A stretch of DNA of 57,167 nt from Betaproteobacteria bacterium (GTDB lineage Bacteria; Pseudomonadota; Gammaproteobacteria; Burkholderiales; SG8-41): positions 1 through 57,167 of the forward strand of contig JAKFUS010000016.1 in NCBI GenBank assembly GCA_021732605.1, written 5' to 3'. The translations under genes and the position numbers were made by a program. The notes beneath the pieces are model-generated. The model was not told the origin of the DNA, ran no database searches, and saw only the letters and a program-made list of their open reading frames with translations. Every line of letters begins with the position of its first letter. Position 1 is the first letter of the stretch. Shown here piece after piece: positions 36,671 to 45,654 of this stretch.

Positions 36671-37489
36671 ATGTTTGTGCATCCCCAATTCGATCCCGTT
36701 GCGCTGCAACTCGGGCCGCTGGCCCTGCGCTGGTACGGCCTGATGTACCTGCTCGGCTTCGCGCTGATCTGGTTGTTCGGCCGCTATCGCATCGACCGCA
36801 ATCCGGAAGGGGTATGGACCCGCAACGACCTCGACGACGTGTTGTTCTACGGCATCCTCGGCACCATCCTCGGCGGGCGGCTGGGCTACGTGCTGTTCTA
36901 CAAATTCAGTGATTACCTGGCGACGCCGTGGAAAGTGTTTTATGTGTGGGAGGGCGGCATGTCCTTCCACGGCGGATTCCTCGGCGTGGTCATTGCGATG
37001 ATCTGGTTTGCCCGCAGCCGCCGGCGAGACTGGCTGCAAATTACCGATTTCATCGCGCCGCTGGTGCCGCTGGGGCTGGCCGCCGGGCGCATGGGCAACT
37101 TTATCAACGCTGAACTGTGGGGCCGACCGGCGGATGTGCCGTGGGCGATGGTGTTTCCCAACGTCGATCGCATCGCGCGCCACCCGTCGCAGCTCTACGA
37201 ATTTGCGCTGGAAGGCGTCGTGCTGTTCGCGATCCTGTGGTTATTCACGCTGAAACCGCGACCGCGCGGTGCGGCATCGGCGTTGTTCCTGATCGGTTAC
37301 GGCGTGTTCCGTTTCGGTGTTGAGTACACCCGCGAACCCGACGGGTTCCTCGGTTTGCTGGCACTAGGATTTTCGATGGGGCAGTGGCTGTCACTGCCGA
37401 TGATCGCTGCTGGGGCCGGGCTGTTGGCCTGGGCGTATACGTGGACGAGAAGCGGGATGAGAAGCGGGACGGGGACGGGGCCGCGCTGA
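36671..37489 (+). CDS. lgt: Prolipoprotein diacylglyceryl transferase
   Basis: Lgt transfers diacylglycerol to the lipobox cysteine of prolipoproteins, in the inner membrane. The 272-residue protein has seven hydrophobic segments and the family motifs [12 protein letters not shown], the catalytic loop [13 protein letters not shown], and [21 protein letters not shown] with the essential Arg/Asn region, then [13 protein letters not shown] and [13 protein letters not shown]. The C-terminal tail is Arg/Gly/Thr-rich. It is divergent from ilvD across 155 bases holding the tandem TATAAT repeat. Confidence 0.95.
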   Translation: MFVHPQFDPVALQLGPLALRWYGLMYLLGFALIWLFGRYRIDRNPEGVWTRNDLDDVLFYGILGTILGGRLGYVLFYKFSDYLATPWKVFYVWEGGMSFHGGFLGVVIAMIWFARSRRRDWLQITDFIAPLVPLGLAAGRMGNFINAELWGRPADVPWAMVFPNVDRIARHPSQLYEFALEGVVLFAILWLFTLKPRPRGAASALFLIGYGVFRFGVEYTREPDGFLGLLALGFSMGQWLSLPMIAAGAGLLAWAYTWTRSGMRSGTGTGPR

Positions 37490-37493
37490 ACGG

Positions 37494-38273
37494 TTAGTTC
37501 AGCTTCTTCGGATCAACCTTGCGCGCCGTTTTTTCCGGCGTGCGTAGTGCCGCGCGGCGGTCGAGCAGGCGCTGGAAATTGTCGAGCGACAGCAGGTGCG
37601 TGTAAACGCGTGACAGCATGCCGTTGCGGGCGAGCTCCTGCAGCGTGGCGGCCGGCAACGCCTGCAGTTTTTCCTCGGAAATCCGGTGCATGCCGGTCAA
37701 GGCGATCGGCGCTTCACCCTGCGGCGCGACCTGCGCAGTAAAAGTCTCAAGCAATTGCAGTTCGTGCAGCTTCCGGCACAGTTCTTCGGTGCGCGCGAGG
37801 TCGGCCTCAAACTCAAACAGCAATTTGCGCAAATGATCCCAGACCGGCAGTGGCTCACCCTTGCTGTCGTAGAGGGCTTCACCCTTGGCGTTCACCGCGC
37901 GCTTTTCGACGCAGGCAATGCGCTCCGATTGTTCCTTGCCGTCGATAGTAACGCGGGTCATGCAGAACGGATAGCGCCGCACATAGGCCGGAAGGTAAAC
38001 CCCGGCGTCCCAGGTTTCATTGTCGGCGACAAACAGATTCTGCTGCGCTTCGAGGCCGAGGATGGCCATCGCGACAAAGGTACTGCCGCCATCACCCGAA
38101 ATAAAAGCGATCGGGTAATCATGGACCGCGGGAGCAAATTCGGTGAAGGACAGCGGCAGCGCCGTCAGGTTGCGGAACAGCACCGGCAGCCTGCGTTCCG
38201 CCGGCAGTAATACCTTGTGGGTTTTCGCCAGTGGGACGATTTCCTGGTAACCGTAGGGAGGATTGATGTCCAA
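37494..38273 (-). CDS. SapC-family protein
   Basis: About 259 residues resembling the SapC family (PF07277): [25 protein letters not shown] near the start, then [30 protein letters not shown] and YVRRYPFCM, which recur in this family. Its biochemical role is not established; the name comes from a gene linked to S-layer loci. TTG 38273 is chosen because family similarity begins there and no ATG is near; the open frame continues upstream through the tRNA but that part cannot be coding. Its C-terminus ends four bases after lgt in convergent orientation. Confidence 0.72.
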   Translation of the reverse strand: MDINPPYGYQEIVPLAKTHKVLLPAERRLPVLFRNLTALPLSFTEFAPAVHDYPIAFISGDGGSTFVAMAILGLEAQQNLFVADNETWDAGVYLPAYVRRYPFCMTRVTIDGKEQSERIACVEKRAVNAKGEALYDSKGEPLPVWDHLRKLLFEFEADLARTEELCRKLHELQLLETFTAQVAPQGEAPIALTGMHRISEEKLQALPAATLQELARNGMLSRVYTHLLSLDNFQRLLDRRAALRTPEKTARKVDPKKLN

Positions 38274-38324
38274 AATGATTTCCGGGCTGTGTGTTGATCG
38301 ATTATAGCCGCCGTTGCCGGCGAT

Positions 38325-38353
38325 TTGCCGCATGCCCGCCGAGCGGGTAGAAT
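38325..38353 (+). promoter_or_regulatory. Promoter of tRNA-Ala
   Basis: TTGCCG (38325-38330), 17 bases, then TAGAAT (38348-38353), followed by a short gap to the tRNA 5' end at 38367. The placement is right for a tRNA promoter. Confidence 0.55.
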
Positions 38354-38366
38354 CCGCCCTCTTTTC

Positions 38367-38443
<77 letters not shown>

Positions 38444-38444
38444 G

Positions 38445-38476
38445 AAATCCCTTACGCCTTGAGGCGTAAGGGATTT
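38445..38476 (+). terminator. Hairpin downstream of tRNA-Ala, brought by the island
   Basis: AAATCCCTTACGCC (38445-38458), loop TTGA, GGCGTAAGGGATTT (38463-38476): 14 perfect pairs. It follows the CCA end by two bases, with a short T-run inside the stem, so it probably terminates tRNA transcription. It lies inside the element. Confidence 0.7.
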
Positions 38477-38541
38477 GTCAGCGCAAACACAGTCAATCGG
38501 TTCGGGTGGCACAAACGTGTGCCTCAAACCAAGGTGTTTGC

Positions 38542-39798
38542 ATGATTCGATTCAATTCCTACCTCAGACGGAACCGCTTCGGGATTTTCTACTTCCGGCG
38601 TGTCATCCCGCTCGATCTCAAGCCTTACTTCGCATTCCGGCAACTGTCCCGAAGCACTCTTACCTGTGATTCGCTGGAAGCGCGACGACTTGCGCTAAGC
38701 TTCAGCGCCTCAACTGAGCTTCTTTTCTCACGAATTCGCGAAATGACCAAAAAGACTAATCCTGAAATCATTCGGCAAGACTGGGTAACTGCGATTGAAT
38801 TTAATAAGGATGGGTCAATAAAGTCGGTCGTAACCGACGCAACGGAAGATGAAGCGGATGCAGTAGCAAAGGTAGTTCCTGAGTTAATCAGGGCCGCTGT
38901 AGGGGCTGCACAGCCAGCATCCGTCATCCCAGAGGCCGTGCAACCACAGCCTCAGTTGTTCGAACAGATAGAGAAGTATCTGGATGAGCAGGAGCGGGGC
39001 GCAGGGTGGACGCTTCAAAGCGTTCAGGACATTCGTGGAGACTTTGAGCAGTTCAAATGGATTCTGGGCGATCTGCCGATCTCAAAACTTGGGCACGATC
39101 AGGTAAATCGGCTGCGAGACTTATTGATGCAACTCCCGGCCAGCATCAAGAAGAATCCAGAAACTCGCGGCAGATCAATTGAAGAAATTCTTGCGCTGGG
39201 TTTGCCACCACAGAGCCCATCAACAGTCAGAAAGAAGTGGGGCAGGCTGATTACGTTTTTTAATTGGCTTGAAGGCAAAGGGCTTGTTGATCGGAATTAC
39301 GCGACTGGTAAGAAGCCGAAGGGTAAGGGGCAGAGCCACGAAAAATTCAGTCCGCAAGATTTAACGGCCTTGTTTGAATCAACGGAATACCAGACCGGCG
39401 CATTTGCTGAAGCATTTCAATACTGGCTGCCAGTGCTTGGGCTTTTCACGGGCTGTCGTCTTGAGGAGCTTGCCCAGTTACATCTTGCTGACATCCGACT
39501 AGACCGGGATACAGGAATCAATGTCTTTGATATCACCGACGAAATTGACGAAGAATCCGGCTCCACTACCATGAAGAATCTAAAAAACGAAACGTCCCGG
39601 CGCATTGTTCCCATTCACCAAGCTTTGGTTGATGCGGGGTTGCTGACTTACGTTGAGTCACTTAAGGCGGCAGGTCATGACCGACTCTTTCCCGAATTGC
39701 GCCCAGATTCAGTTGGGAAGGTTAGTCCGCGAGTTTCGGAATGGTTTCCTGGAAAAAAATTCCTCAGCATGTCCCTCCACTCACTGCCGTTTTTCTAG
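38542..39798 (+). pseudogene. int: Tyrosine-type integrase, C-terminally truncated
   Basis: A 418-residue frame with an N-terminal DUF6538-like segment (MIRFNSYLRRNRFGIFYFRR), a helical core-binding region and the start of the catalytic domain. The first catalytic Arg lies in LFTGCRLEELAQLHL and a Lys/Arg hairpin in KNETSRRIVPIHQAL. The HxLRH...H and Tyr motifs are missing: the frame ends in MSLHSLPFF where a sequence like FHSLRHTF should begin. It is therefore very probably inactive. ATG 38542 is preferred over GTG 38506, because AAGG lies 7 bases upstream and the GTG belongs to an arm-type repeat. Integrase next to the tRNA is the usual layout. Confidence 0.8.
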
Positions 39799-39975
39799 GA
39801 CTCCAGCTTCCACCAACTTATTGGGTAGGAATAATGGCAAAAAAGAGAAAACCCCTTAAATTACTGGAAGAAAACTGGAAATAAACGGAAATCGGTTCGG
39901 CATCCCCTTGATTTTTATGCATATGTCATGATTTAAATTGATGCTGTTTTTTACCCCTTAATATAAGGTTTGAAA

Positions 39976-40045
39976 TTATTCGTGATGAATAATGGTCAAG
40001 AAACAGCTTATTCGTATACCAATAACGATTATTGGTAACGAATAA
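39976..40045. promoter_or_regulatory. AT-rich palindrome pair with TTATTCGT half-sites
   Basis: Two inverted repeats lie 15 bases apart. The first is TTATTC-GTGAT-GAATAA (39976-39992). The second is larger: 40008-40025 with 40029-40045, pairing over 17 positions around loop CGA with one bulged base. The half-site TTATTCGT or its complement ACGAATAA appears at 39976, 40008 and 40038, with a variant at 39985. This looks like an operator or recombination-site array of the former element. The surrounding 39799-40110 has no convincing gene; one 16-codon frame (39834-39884, MAKKRKPLKLLEENWK) is too short to call. Confidence 0.55.
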
Positions 40046-40118
40046 TTGAGGCGCGCTCATTCTTGAATGTCTGATCTATAAGTATCGTTTTCCACATCGC
40101 GGGGTTTGACGATATGCG

Positions 40119-40274
40119 AACTTAAAGCCGGTTCTGGAGCAACGGCGGGCGGATACTCAGCGCTTTGTTAATGGGTTGCGCGGTCAGTTTGAGGGCTTCC
40201 GACTCCGTGGCCTTTCGCAACGAACCATTGTCGCTGAGCTGAATCATCTTGGAATAAAGGCGCAACGGGGTGGC
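40119..40274 (+). pseudogene. Serine-recombinase fragment
   Basis: An open segment without its own start reads NLKPVLEQRRADTQRF, then LRGQFEGFRLRGLSQRTIV and AELNHLGIKAQRGG. This resembles the linker/helix-turn-helix region of small serine recombinases (resolvase-like). The catalytic Ser domain is absent and homology ends at GG (40274), where the next fragment joins. It is a remnant. Confidence 0.55.
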
Positions 40275-40929
40275 CCGACTTTGGGTTTCTGGCTTGGAAG
40301 CGGTCAATCGGCAGCTAGGTGTGGCCCGCGTATTCGACTTGTCAGCGACGCCCTTCTTCCTGCGAGGATCGGGCTATGCAGAGGGAACACTGTTCCCCTG
40401 GACAATGAGCGATTTCTCCCTGATGGATGCTATCGAGTGCGGTATCGTCAAGCTGCCTCGCGTTCCAATTGCGGACAACATCCCCGGCAACGAAATGCCG
40501 ATGTTCCGCAATCTGTGGGAGCATATTCGCGCCAAGATGCCGAAGAAGGGACGCGGTAAGTCGGATGCGCTCAATCCGCTGAGTCTCCCGCCGCAATTGC
40601 AGACTGCGTTAGAAGCACTTTATGGGCACTACGAGAAGACCTACAAGCTCTGGCAGGACTCGGGGATCAAGGTGCCGCCGTGCTTCATCGTGGTGTGCAA
40701 CAACACATCGGCGTCGAAGCTGGTCTATGACTTCATTTCCGGATTCCAGCGAGAAAACGACGACGGCTCAACCACGCTGGAAAACGGCAGGCTCGCATTG
40801 TTTCGGAACTTCGATGAGCACGGCAATCCGATACCCAGGCCCAATACGCTGCTGATTGACAGCGAGCAACTCGAATCCGGTGAAGGGCTGCACTCGCGCT
40901 CGCGACCAGCTTTTGGTTACAAGCGTTAA
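40270..40929 (+). pseudogene. Type III restriction-enzyme subunit fragment
   Basis: An internal piece of a large DEAD/DEAH-type restriction subunit. It has VARVFDLSATPFFLRGSGY (the SAT helicase motif), FPWTMSDFSLMDAIECGIVK, MFRNLWEHIRAKMPKK and CFIVVCNNTSASKLVYDFI, and it stops resembling the family after LIDSEQLESGE. Both the N-terminal Walker motifs and the C-terminal endonuclease part are missing, so it cannot cut DNA. No methyltransferase gene is nearby. The frame starts inside the recombinase fragment, so the two remnants were fused by a deletion. Confidence 0.7.
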
Positions 40930-41120
40930 ACCTGCGTCTGAGTTTCTGGACGATCTGCGTCTGGAGTAGATGTTTCTGATGCCGAAGTGCCGGTAGTTGA
41001 GTTTGGTCGTGTCGTGCTGTAAATTCGTTCTGTTTAGTGGCACAAACAAGTGGCACAAACCAGACTGACTGCCACCCAAGTCTGGTTTGACTGATTTTCT
41101 GTAAGTGCTTGATTGGTAAG

Positions 41121-41172
<52 letters not shown>

Positions 41173-41184
<12 letters not shown>

Positions 41185-41230
41185 AATATAAAAGCCGCCG
41201 CAGGGCGGCTTTTATATTTTGGTGGAGTGG
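41173..41230. terminator. 27-bp-arm palindrome: displaced tRNA-Ala terminator
   Basis: Positions 41173-41199 and 41204-41230 are perfect reverse complements (27 bp) around loop GCAG. The core, AAAAGCCGCC..GGCGGCTTTT, is a standard intrinsic terminator. The outer part contains the tRNA 3' acceptor strand and CCA (CCACTCCACCA). Beyond it, 41231-41437 has two small hairpins (CGCAGTCC/GGACTGCG and CTATCGCC/GGGCGATAG) and no gene. Confidence 0.8.
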
Positions 41231-41437
41231 CGGCTGGTGAGAACTCCCCCGAGTTCGACCAGCGCAGTCCGGGGGACTGCGCGCAGGACGCCCTATCGCC
41301 CGAGGGCGATAGAGCGCCTCCTCCAACTCGAGAAATAGCGAATAGCGAATTCAACCACAAGCCCCGTGGTGCTTAACGCTGCTGCGCTGGCTAAATTTCG
41401 CCCATCAAGTTGAAAATAGCGCAAAGGTCCCCCGATC

Positions 41438-42505
41438 ATGTCCAGCAAATCGACAATACGTGCAGCCACCACCACCGGCGATACGCGCTGGGCGGCGGTA
41501 GTGACGCGCGATCCGGAGGCGGACGGGCGATTTTTTTATTCGGTCAAAACGACCGGCGTGTATTGCCGCCCGTCCTGCGCGTCCCGCACGGCGCGACCGG
41601 AAAATGTGGTTTTCCATGCGACCGCTGCGGCTGCCGAGCGGGCGGGTTTCCACCCTTGCAAACGCTGCAGGCCGGACCAGCCGACCGGAGTGCAGGCGGC
41701 GCGGGTGACGGAATTGTGCCGGTTGATTGAACGCGCCGAACAGGCGCCCAGCCTTGCAGCACTGGCACAACATGCGGGGCTGAGTCCCTGGCATCTGCAT
41801 CGTGTGTTCAAGGCGGTGACGGGCCTGACGCCCAGGGCCTACGCTGCGGCGCATCGCGCGCAGCGCGTCAAAGCCGGACTGCGCAAGGGTGCCACAGTGA
41901 CCGAGGCGATTTACGCCGCCGGCTACAACTCCAGTGCTCGGTTTTATGAACAATCGAACGCGGTACTGGGCATGACACCGGCCCGTTATCGTGCCGGCGG
42001 CGCTGATACCGCCATCCGGTTCGCCGTCGGGCAATGCACGCTGGGCGCGATTCTGGTGGCCGCCAGCGCGCGCGGCATCTGCGCCATTCTGCTGGGGGAT
42101 GACCCCGATGCACTGGTGCGCGAACTGCAGGACCGTTTCCCGCGTGCCGAACTGGTGGGTGGTGACGCCGGGTTTGAGCGCTGGGTGGCGCTGGTCGTGG
42201 GTTTCGTCGAACAACCCCGGCTGGGGCTGGAATTGCCACTGGATGTGCGCGGCACTGCTTTCCAGCAACGCGTGTGGCAGGCGCTGCAAAAAATTCCAGT
42301 CGGAACCACCGCGAGCTATACCGAAATTGCGCAGCGCATCGGCGCACCCAAATCCGTACGCGCCGTGGCCGGCGCCTGTGCGGCCAACACGCTGGCTGTA
42401 GCGATCCCCTGCCATCGCGTTGTGCGCAATGACGGTGGGCTGTCAGGTTATCGCTGGGGCGTTGTCCGCAAACGTGCGTTGCTTGAGCTCGAGGCTCAGG
42501 GCTGA
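41438..42505 (+). CDS. ada: Ada: adaptive response regulator / O6-methylguanine methyltransferase
   Basis: A 355-residue full-length Ada. The N-terminal zinc domain has the phosphotriester-accepting cysteines (GVYCRPSCASRTA, FHPCKRCRP). The AraC-type domain follows (LAALAQHAGLSPWHLHRVFKAVTGLTPRAY, ARFYEQSNAVLGMTPARYR). The C-terminal methyltransferase domain has the active-site AVAIPCHRVVRNDGGLSGYRWG. It repairs alkylated DNA and, once methylated, activates alkylation-response genes. No alkB or alkA is adjacent. It is the first intact gene after the island. Confidence 0.95.
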   Translation: MSSKSTIRAATTTGDTRWAAVVTRDPEADGRFFYSVKTTGVYCRPSCASRTARPENVVFHATAAAAERAGFHPCKRCRPDQPTGVQAARVTELCRLIERAEQAPSLAALAQHAGLSPWHLHRVFKAVTGLTPRAYAAAHRAQRVKAGLRKGATVTEAIYAAGYNSSARFYEQSNAVLGMTPARYRAGGADTAIRFAVGQCTLGAILVAASARGICAILLGDDPDALVRELQDRFPRAELVGGDAGFERWVALVVGFVEQPRLGLELPLDVRGTAFQQRVWQALQKIPVGTTASYTEIAQRIGAPKSVRAVAGACAANTLAVAIPCHRVVRNDGGLSGYRWGVVRKRALLELEAQG

Positions 42506-42527
42506 TCACGACGTCGCAGTTACTTTT

Positions 42528-43115
42528 TTACTTGCCGAACATCCAGTCCGGCACCGCGCCCCACAGCGCCGCGATGCCGAGCAGTGCAAAAATTGACGCC
42601 GCAATTGCGTGGACGACCGTTGGTGAAATTTTGCGGGTGACGATCTCGCCGAGCAGCACAGCGGGCACATTGGCAATCATCATGCCCAGCGTGGTGCCGA
42701 GCACCACGGCGGTCAGCGCATCGAAGCGAGCCGCCAGCGCAATGGTGGCGATCTGTGTCTTGTCGGCCATCTCGGCGAGGAAAAACGCAATCACCGTGGC
42801 ACCGAATACGCCCAGCGGCGCACGCGGCGTTTCCGTTGCGGCGGGATCGAGTTTGTCGGGAATCAGCATCCATACCGCCATGCCTAGAAACGACAGGCCA
42901 AGAATCCAGCGCAGCGCATCAGCGCCGAGGAGTGCTGCGCCCCAGGCGCCGACGGTGCCGGCAAGGGCGTGATTGGCCAGGGTCGCCACCAGGATGCCAG
43001 CGATGATCGGCCACGGTTTTTTGAAACGCGCGGCCAGCACCAGCGCCAGCAACTGGGTTTTGTCGCCGATTTCAGCGAGCGCGACGATACCGGTGGAAAT
43101 TAAGAATGCGTCCAT
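42528..43115 (-). CDS. TMEM165/GDT1-family manganese exporter
   Basis: A 195-residue membrane protein of the UPF0016/GDT1 family, which exports or moves Mn2+ (or Ca2+) across membranes. The two internal repeats carry the hallmark motifs ALAEIGDKTQLLALVLAARF and FLAEMADKTQIATIALAARF. Six hydrophobic segments are visible. ATG 43115 is the family start; the open frame continues upstream without support. A yybP-ykoY Mn riboswitch was looked for upstream and not seen. It converges on ada. Confidence 0.88.
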   Translation of the reverse strand: MDAFLISTGIVALAEIGDKTQLLALVLAARFKKPWPIIAGILVATLANHALAGTVGAWGAALLGADALRWILGLSFLGMAVWMLIPDKLDPAATETPRAPLGVFGATVIAFFLAEMADKTQIATIALAARFDALTAVVLGTTLGMMIANVPAVLLGEIVTRKISPTVVHAIAASIFALLGIAALWGAVPDWMFGK

Positions 43116-43343
43116 GGGGGGCGTGATGCAGGGCGCGGACTGTAGCCGAACCCGTCCTGTGTCGCAATGCGCAGCGGGTCCGTATGCTGTGAGACATGCA
43201 TGGTTTGCAGTCGCGCATTTGGGTAAGCTGTACGTACACGGGCTGGCAGGCGTGATCACTGCTTTATTCGGCGCATAATAATTAAATAAAAACAATTACT
43301 TATGTTTTCCGCGCTGCGACGCTAACCGCATGGATAAACAACG

Positions 43344-44489
43344 ATGACCACAGACCATGACAACAGCCATGCCGCGCTGCTGGCGCAGAGCGTCGGCGAT
43401 TTTGTAAAACGCGGCGCGGATCTGCCGCGGGTGCGAGCGCTGGCGCAAACTCATGCCGAATTCGATCGCGCGCAATGGAAGCAACTGGCCGAACTGGGCT
43501 GGCTGGGTGTGCTGGCGCCGGAATCCTGCGGCGGTCTCGGCCTGGGCCTGGCTGAAGCGGCGATTGTTGCCGAAGGCCTGGGCCGCGCGCTGACGCCGGA
43601 ACCGTATACCGCCGTTGCCGTGCTGGCAGCGCGCGCGCTTGAATATTCCGCCGACACCCCCTTGCGCAATGAATTGCTGAGTGGCCTCGTCAGTGGTGAA
43701 GGCATACCAATGGTGGCCTGCCACGAACAGGCGGACGATGTCGCTGCCACTCGGATTGCGACCACCGCGACACCTTTCGAAGGCGGCTTCCGCGTTAACG
43801 GGCAAAAACAATTCGTCATCGGCGCCGCCGGCGCCGACGGTTACATCGTCAGCGCGCAGGCTGCCGGTGAACTGCAACTGCTGTGGATTCCGCGAGATGC
43901 CGCCGCTTGTGCCACGGAGCTGATTGCGCTGGCTGACGGTCGCAGTTACGGCACGGTGACACTGCGGGACGTGGCGGTGCCGCGTGACCATGTGCTGGCC
44001 TCCGGCAAGGCGGCGCGCGGCGCGCTGGCCCGTGCGTTAGATCATGCGGCGGCGATTGCTTCGGCGGAGCTGGTGGGCGTGATGAAATGCGCGCACGAGA
44101 TGAGTCTCGAGTACATGAAAACGCGAGTGCAGTTCGGCAAGGCCATCGGCAGCTTCCAGGCGCTGCAGCATCGTGCCGTCGATCTCTACATCCAGCAGGA
44201 ACTCGCCGACGCGGTGTTGCGTGAAGTGGTGGCACAGCTCGACGCCGCCCCCGACGACCACATGCGCGCGTTGCACGCCAGCCGCGCCAAATCGCGCTGC
44301 GCCGATGCCGCGCTGGCGATCACCCGCGCGGCCATCCAGTTCCACGGCGCGATCGGTTTCACCGAGGACTGCGACGTCGGTTTATATGTGAAGCGGGCGA
44401 TGACGCTGTCCGCTTGGCTGGGCAACGGTCGCGCCCACCGCATGCGCTATGCACAACTGTCGGTGCAAGCCGCCGGGGAGGCCGCATGA
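43344..44489 (+). CDS. Acyl-CoA dehydrogenase, smaller divergent subunit
   Basis: A 381-residue acyl-CoA dehydrogenase-fold flavoprotein with an N-terminal helical domain (WKQLAELGWLGVLAPESCGGLGLG), a middle beta domain (VNGQKQFVIGAAGADGYIV) and a C-terminal helical domain (KTRVQFGKAIGSFQALQHRAVDLYI, AIQFHGAIGFTEDCDVGLYVKRA). It resembles the small partners of two-subunit dehydrogenases such as PimD. Its stop overlaps the next gene as ATGA (44486-44489), so the two are probably made in equal amounts. The substrate is unknown. Confidence 0.85.
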   Translation: MTTDHDNSHAALLAQSVGDFVKRGADLPRVRALAQTHAEFDRAQWKQLAELGWLGVLAPESCGGLGLGLAEAAIVAEGLGRALTPEPYTAVAVLAARALEYSADTPLRNELLSGLVSGEGIPMVACHEQADDVAATRIATTATPFEGGFRVNGQKQFVIGAAGADGYIVSAQAAGELQLLWIPRDAAACATELIALADGRSYGTVTLRDVAVPRDHVLASGKAARGALARALDHAAAIASAELVGVMKCAHEMSLEYMKTRVQFGKAIGSFQALQHRAVDLYIQQELADAVLREVVAQLDAAPDDHMRALHASRAKSRCADAALAITRAAIQFHGAIGFTEDCDVGLYVKRAMTLSAWLGNGRAHRMRYAQLSVQAAGEAA

Positions 44490-45637
44490 AGGACTGGAAT
44501 ACAATGGATGACGAAGTTTTCCGCATGGAGGCGCGTACATTTTTTGAAAGCGAATTTCCCCGTGAATTCCGTTTCCTGCCGCGGCGCATGCGCTGGGCGG
44601 AATGCCGTGACTGGTACCTGAAACTGTCGAAAAAGGGCTGGATCGCGCCGAACTGGCCGCGCGAGCACGGCGGCATGGGTTTGTCGCCGGCAAAACTGCT
44701 GATTTATTTCGAGGAAACCGAGCGCGCCGGTGTAGGGCGCATGCCCGATCAGGGGTTGACCATGGTCGGGCCGACGCTGATCCGTTTCGGCAACGATGCG
44801 CAACGCGCATTCTTTCTGCCGAAAATCATCGCCGGTGATGCGATCTGGTGCCAGGGTTATTCCGAACCCAATGCCGGTTCGGATCTGGCCAGTCTGCGTA
44901 CCGAGGCAGTATTGGAGGGTGACGATTACGTCATCAACGGCAGCAAGATCTGGACTTCGATGGCGCATGACGCGACGCATATCTATGTGCTTGTGCGCAC
45001 CGACAAGCAGGCGAAGAAAAAGCAGGAAGGCATCAGTTTCCTGCTGGTCGACATGAAAACTCCGGGCATCACGCTGCGCACCATCCGCAACATCGCCGGC
45101 CATGAAGAGTTCTGCCAGGTTTTTTTCGACAACGTGCACACGCCGAAAAAGAACCTGGTCGGCGAACTGCACAAGGGCTGGACCATCGCCAAAGGCCTGC
45201 TCGGTTTCGAGCGGCTGAACATCGGCAGCCCGCGGCGACCACTGCAGGCGCTGGAAAAACTCGAAGCGCTGGCCGAGGCGCGCGGCCTGATCAATGACGC
45301 CGCGTTTGCTGAGCGGCTGACGCAACTGAAACTGGATCTGGCTGACCTTGGTTCGCTCTACGGGCGCTATGTCGAACGGGCACGCCGCGGCGAAGCGTTG
45401 GGCCAGGATGTATCAATGCTCAAGGTGTGGTCGATGGAAACTTACCAGCGTCTGTCCGAACTGCTGATCGAAGCCGCGGGTGATTACGGCGCCATCGACG
45501 GTGAAGTCGCCATGAACGGGGCCAGTATCGATGTGCTGTCCCCCTTCTACAACTCGCGGCCGGGCACGATCTACGGCGGCTCCAACGAAATCCAGCGCAA
45601 CATCCTCGCCAAGTACGTGCTCAATCTGCCGTCCTGA
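44486..45637 (+). CDS. Acyl-CoA dehydrogenase, larger subunit
   Basis: A 383-residue acyl-CoA dehydrogenase: WIAPNWPREHGGMGLSPAKLLIYFEE, the FAD/substrate stretch IWCQGYSEPNAGSDLASLRTEA, GDDYVINGSKIWTSMAHDATHIYVLVRTD and the C-terminal SRPGTIYGGSNEIQRNILAKYVL. It resembles PimC-like large subunits. With the preceding gene it may form a heteromeric enzyme for an unusual acyl-CoA (dicarboxylic, branched or ring-bearing). ATG 44486 lies in the overlap; ATG 44504 is a second option. recG follows 17 bases later. Confidence 0.87.
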   Translation: MKDWNTMDDEVFRMEARTFFESEFPREFRFLPRRMRWAECRDWYLKLSKKGWIAPNWPREHGGMGLSPAKLLIYFEETERAGVGRMPDQGLTMVGPTLIRFGNDAQRAFFLPKIIAGDAIWCQGYSEPNAGSDLASLRTEAVLEGDDYVINGSKIWTSMAHDATHIYVLVRTDKQAKKKQEGISFLLVDMKTPGITLRTIRNIAGHEEFCQVFFDNVHTPKKNLVGELHKGWTIAKGLLGFERLNIGSPRRPLQALEKLEALAEARGLINDAAFAERLTQLKLDLADLGSLYGRYVERARRGEALGQDVSMLKVWSMETYQRLSELLIEAAGDYGAIDGEVAMNGASIDVLSPFYNSRPGTIYGGSNEIQRNILAKYVLNLPS

Positions 45638-45654
45638 CGCCGACTGACCCAACC

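Noticed and set aside
43116..43300. yybP-ykoY manganese riboswitch before the GDT1-family gene
   Set aside because: The conserved riboswitch segments are not present in the minus-strand leader.
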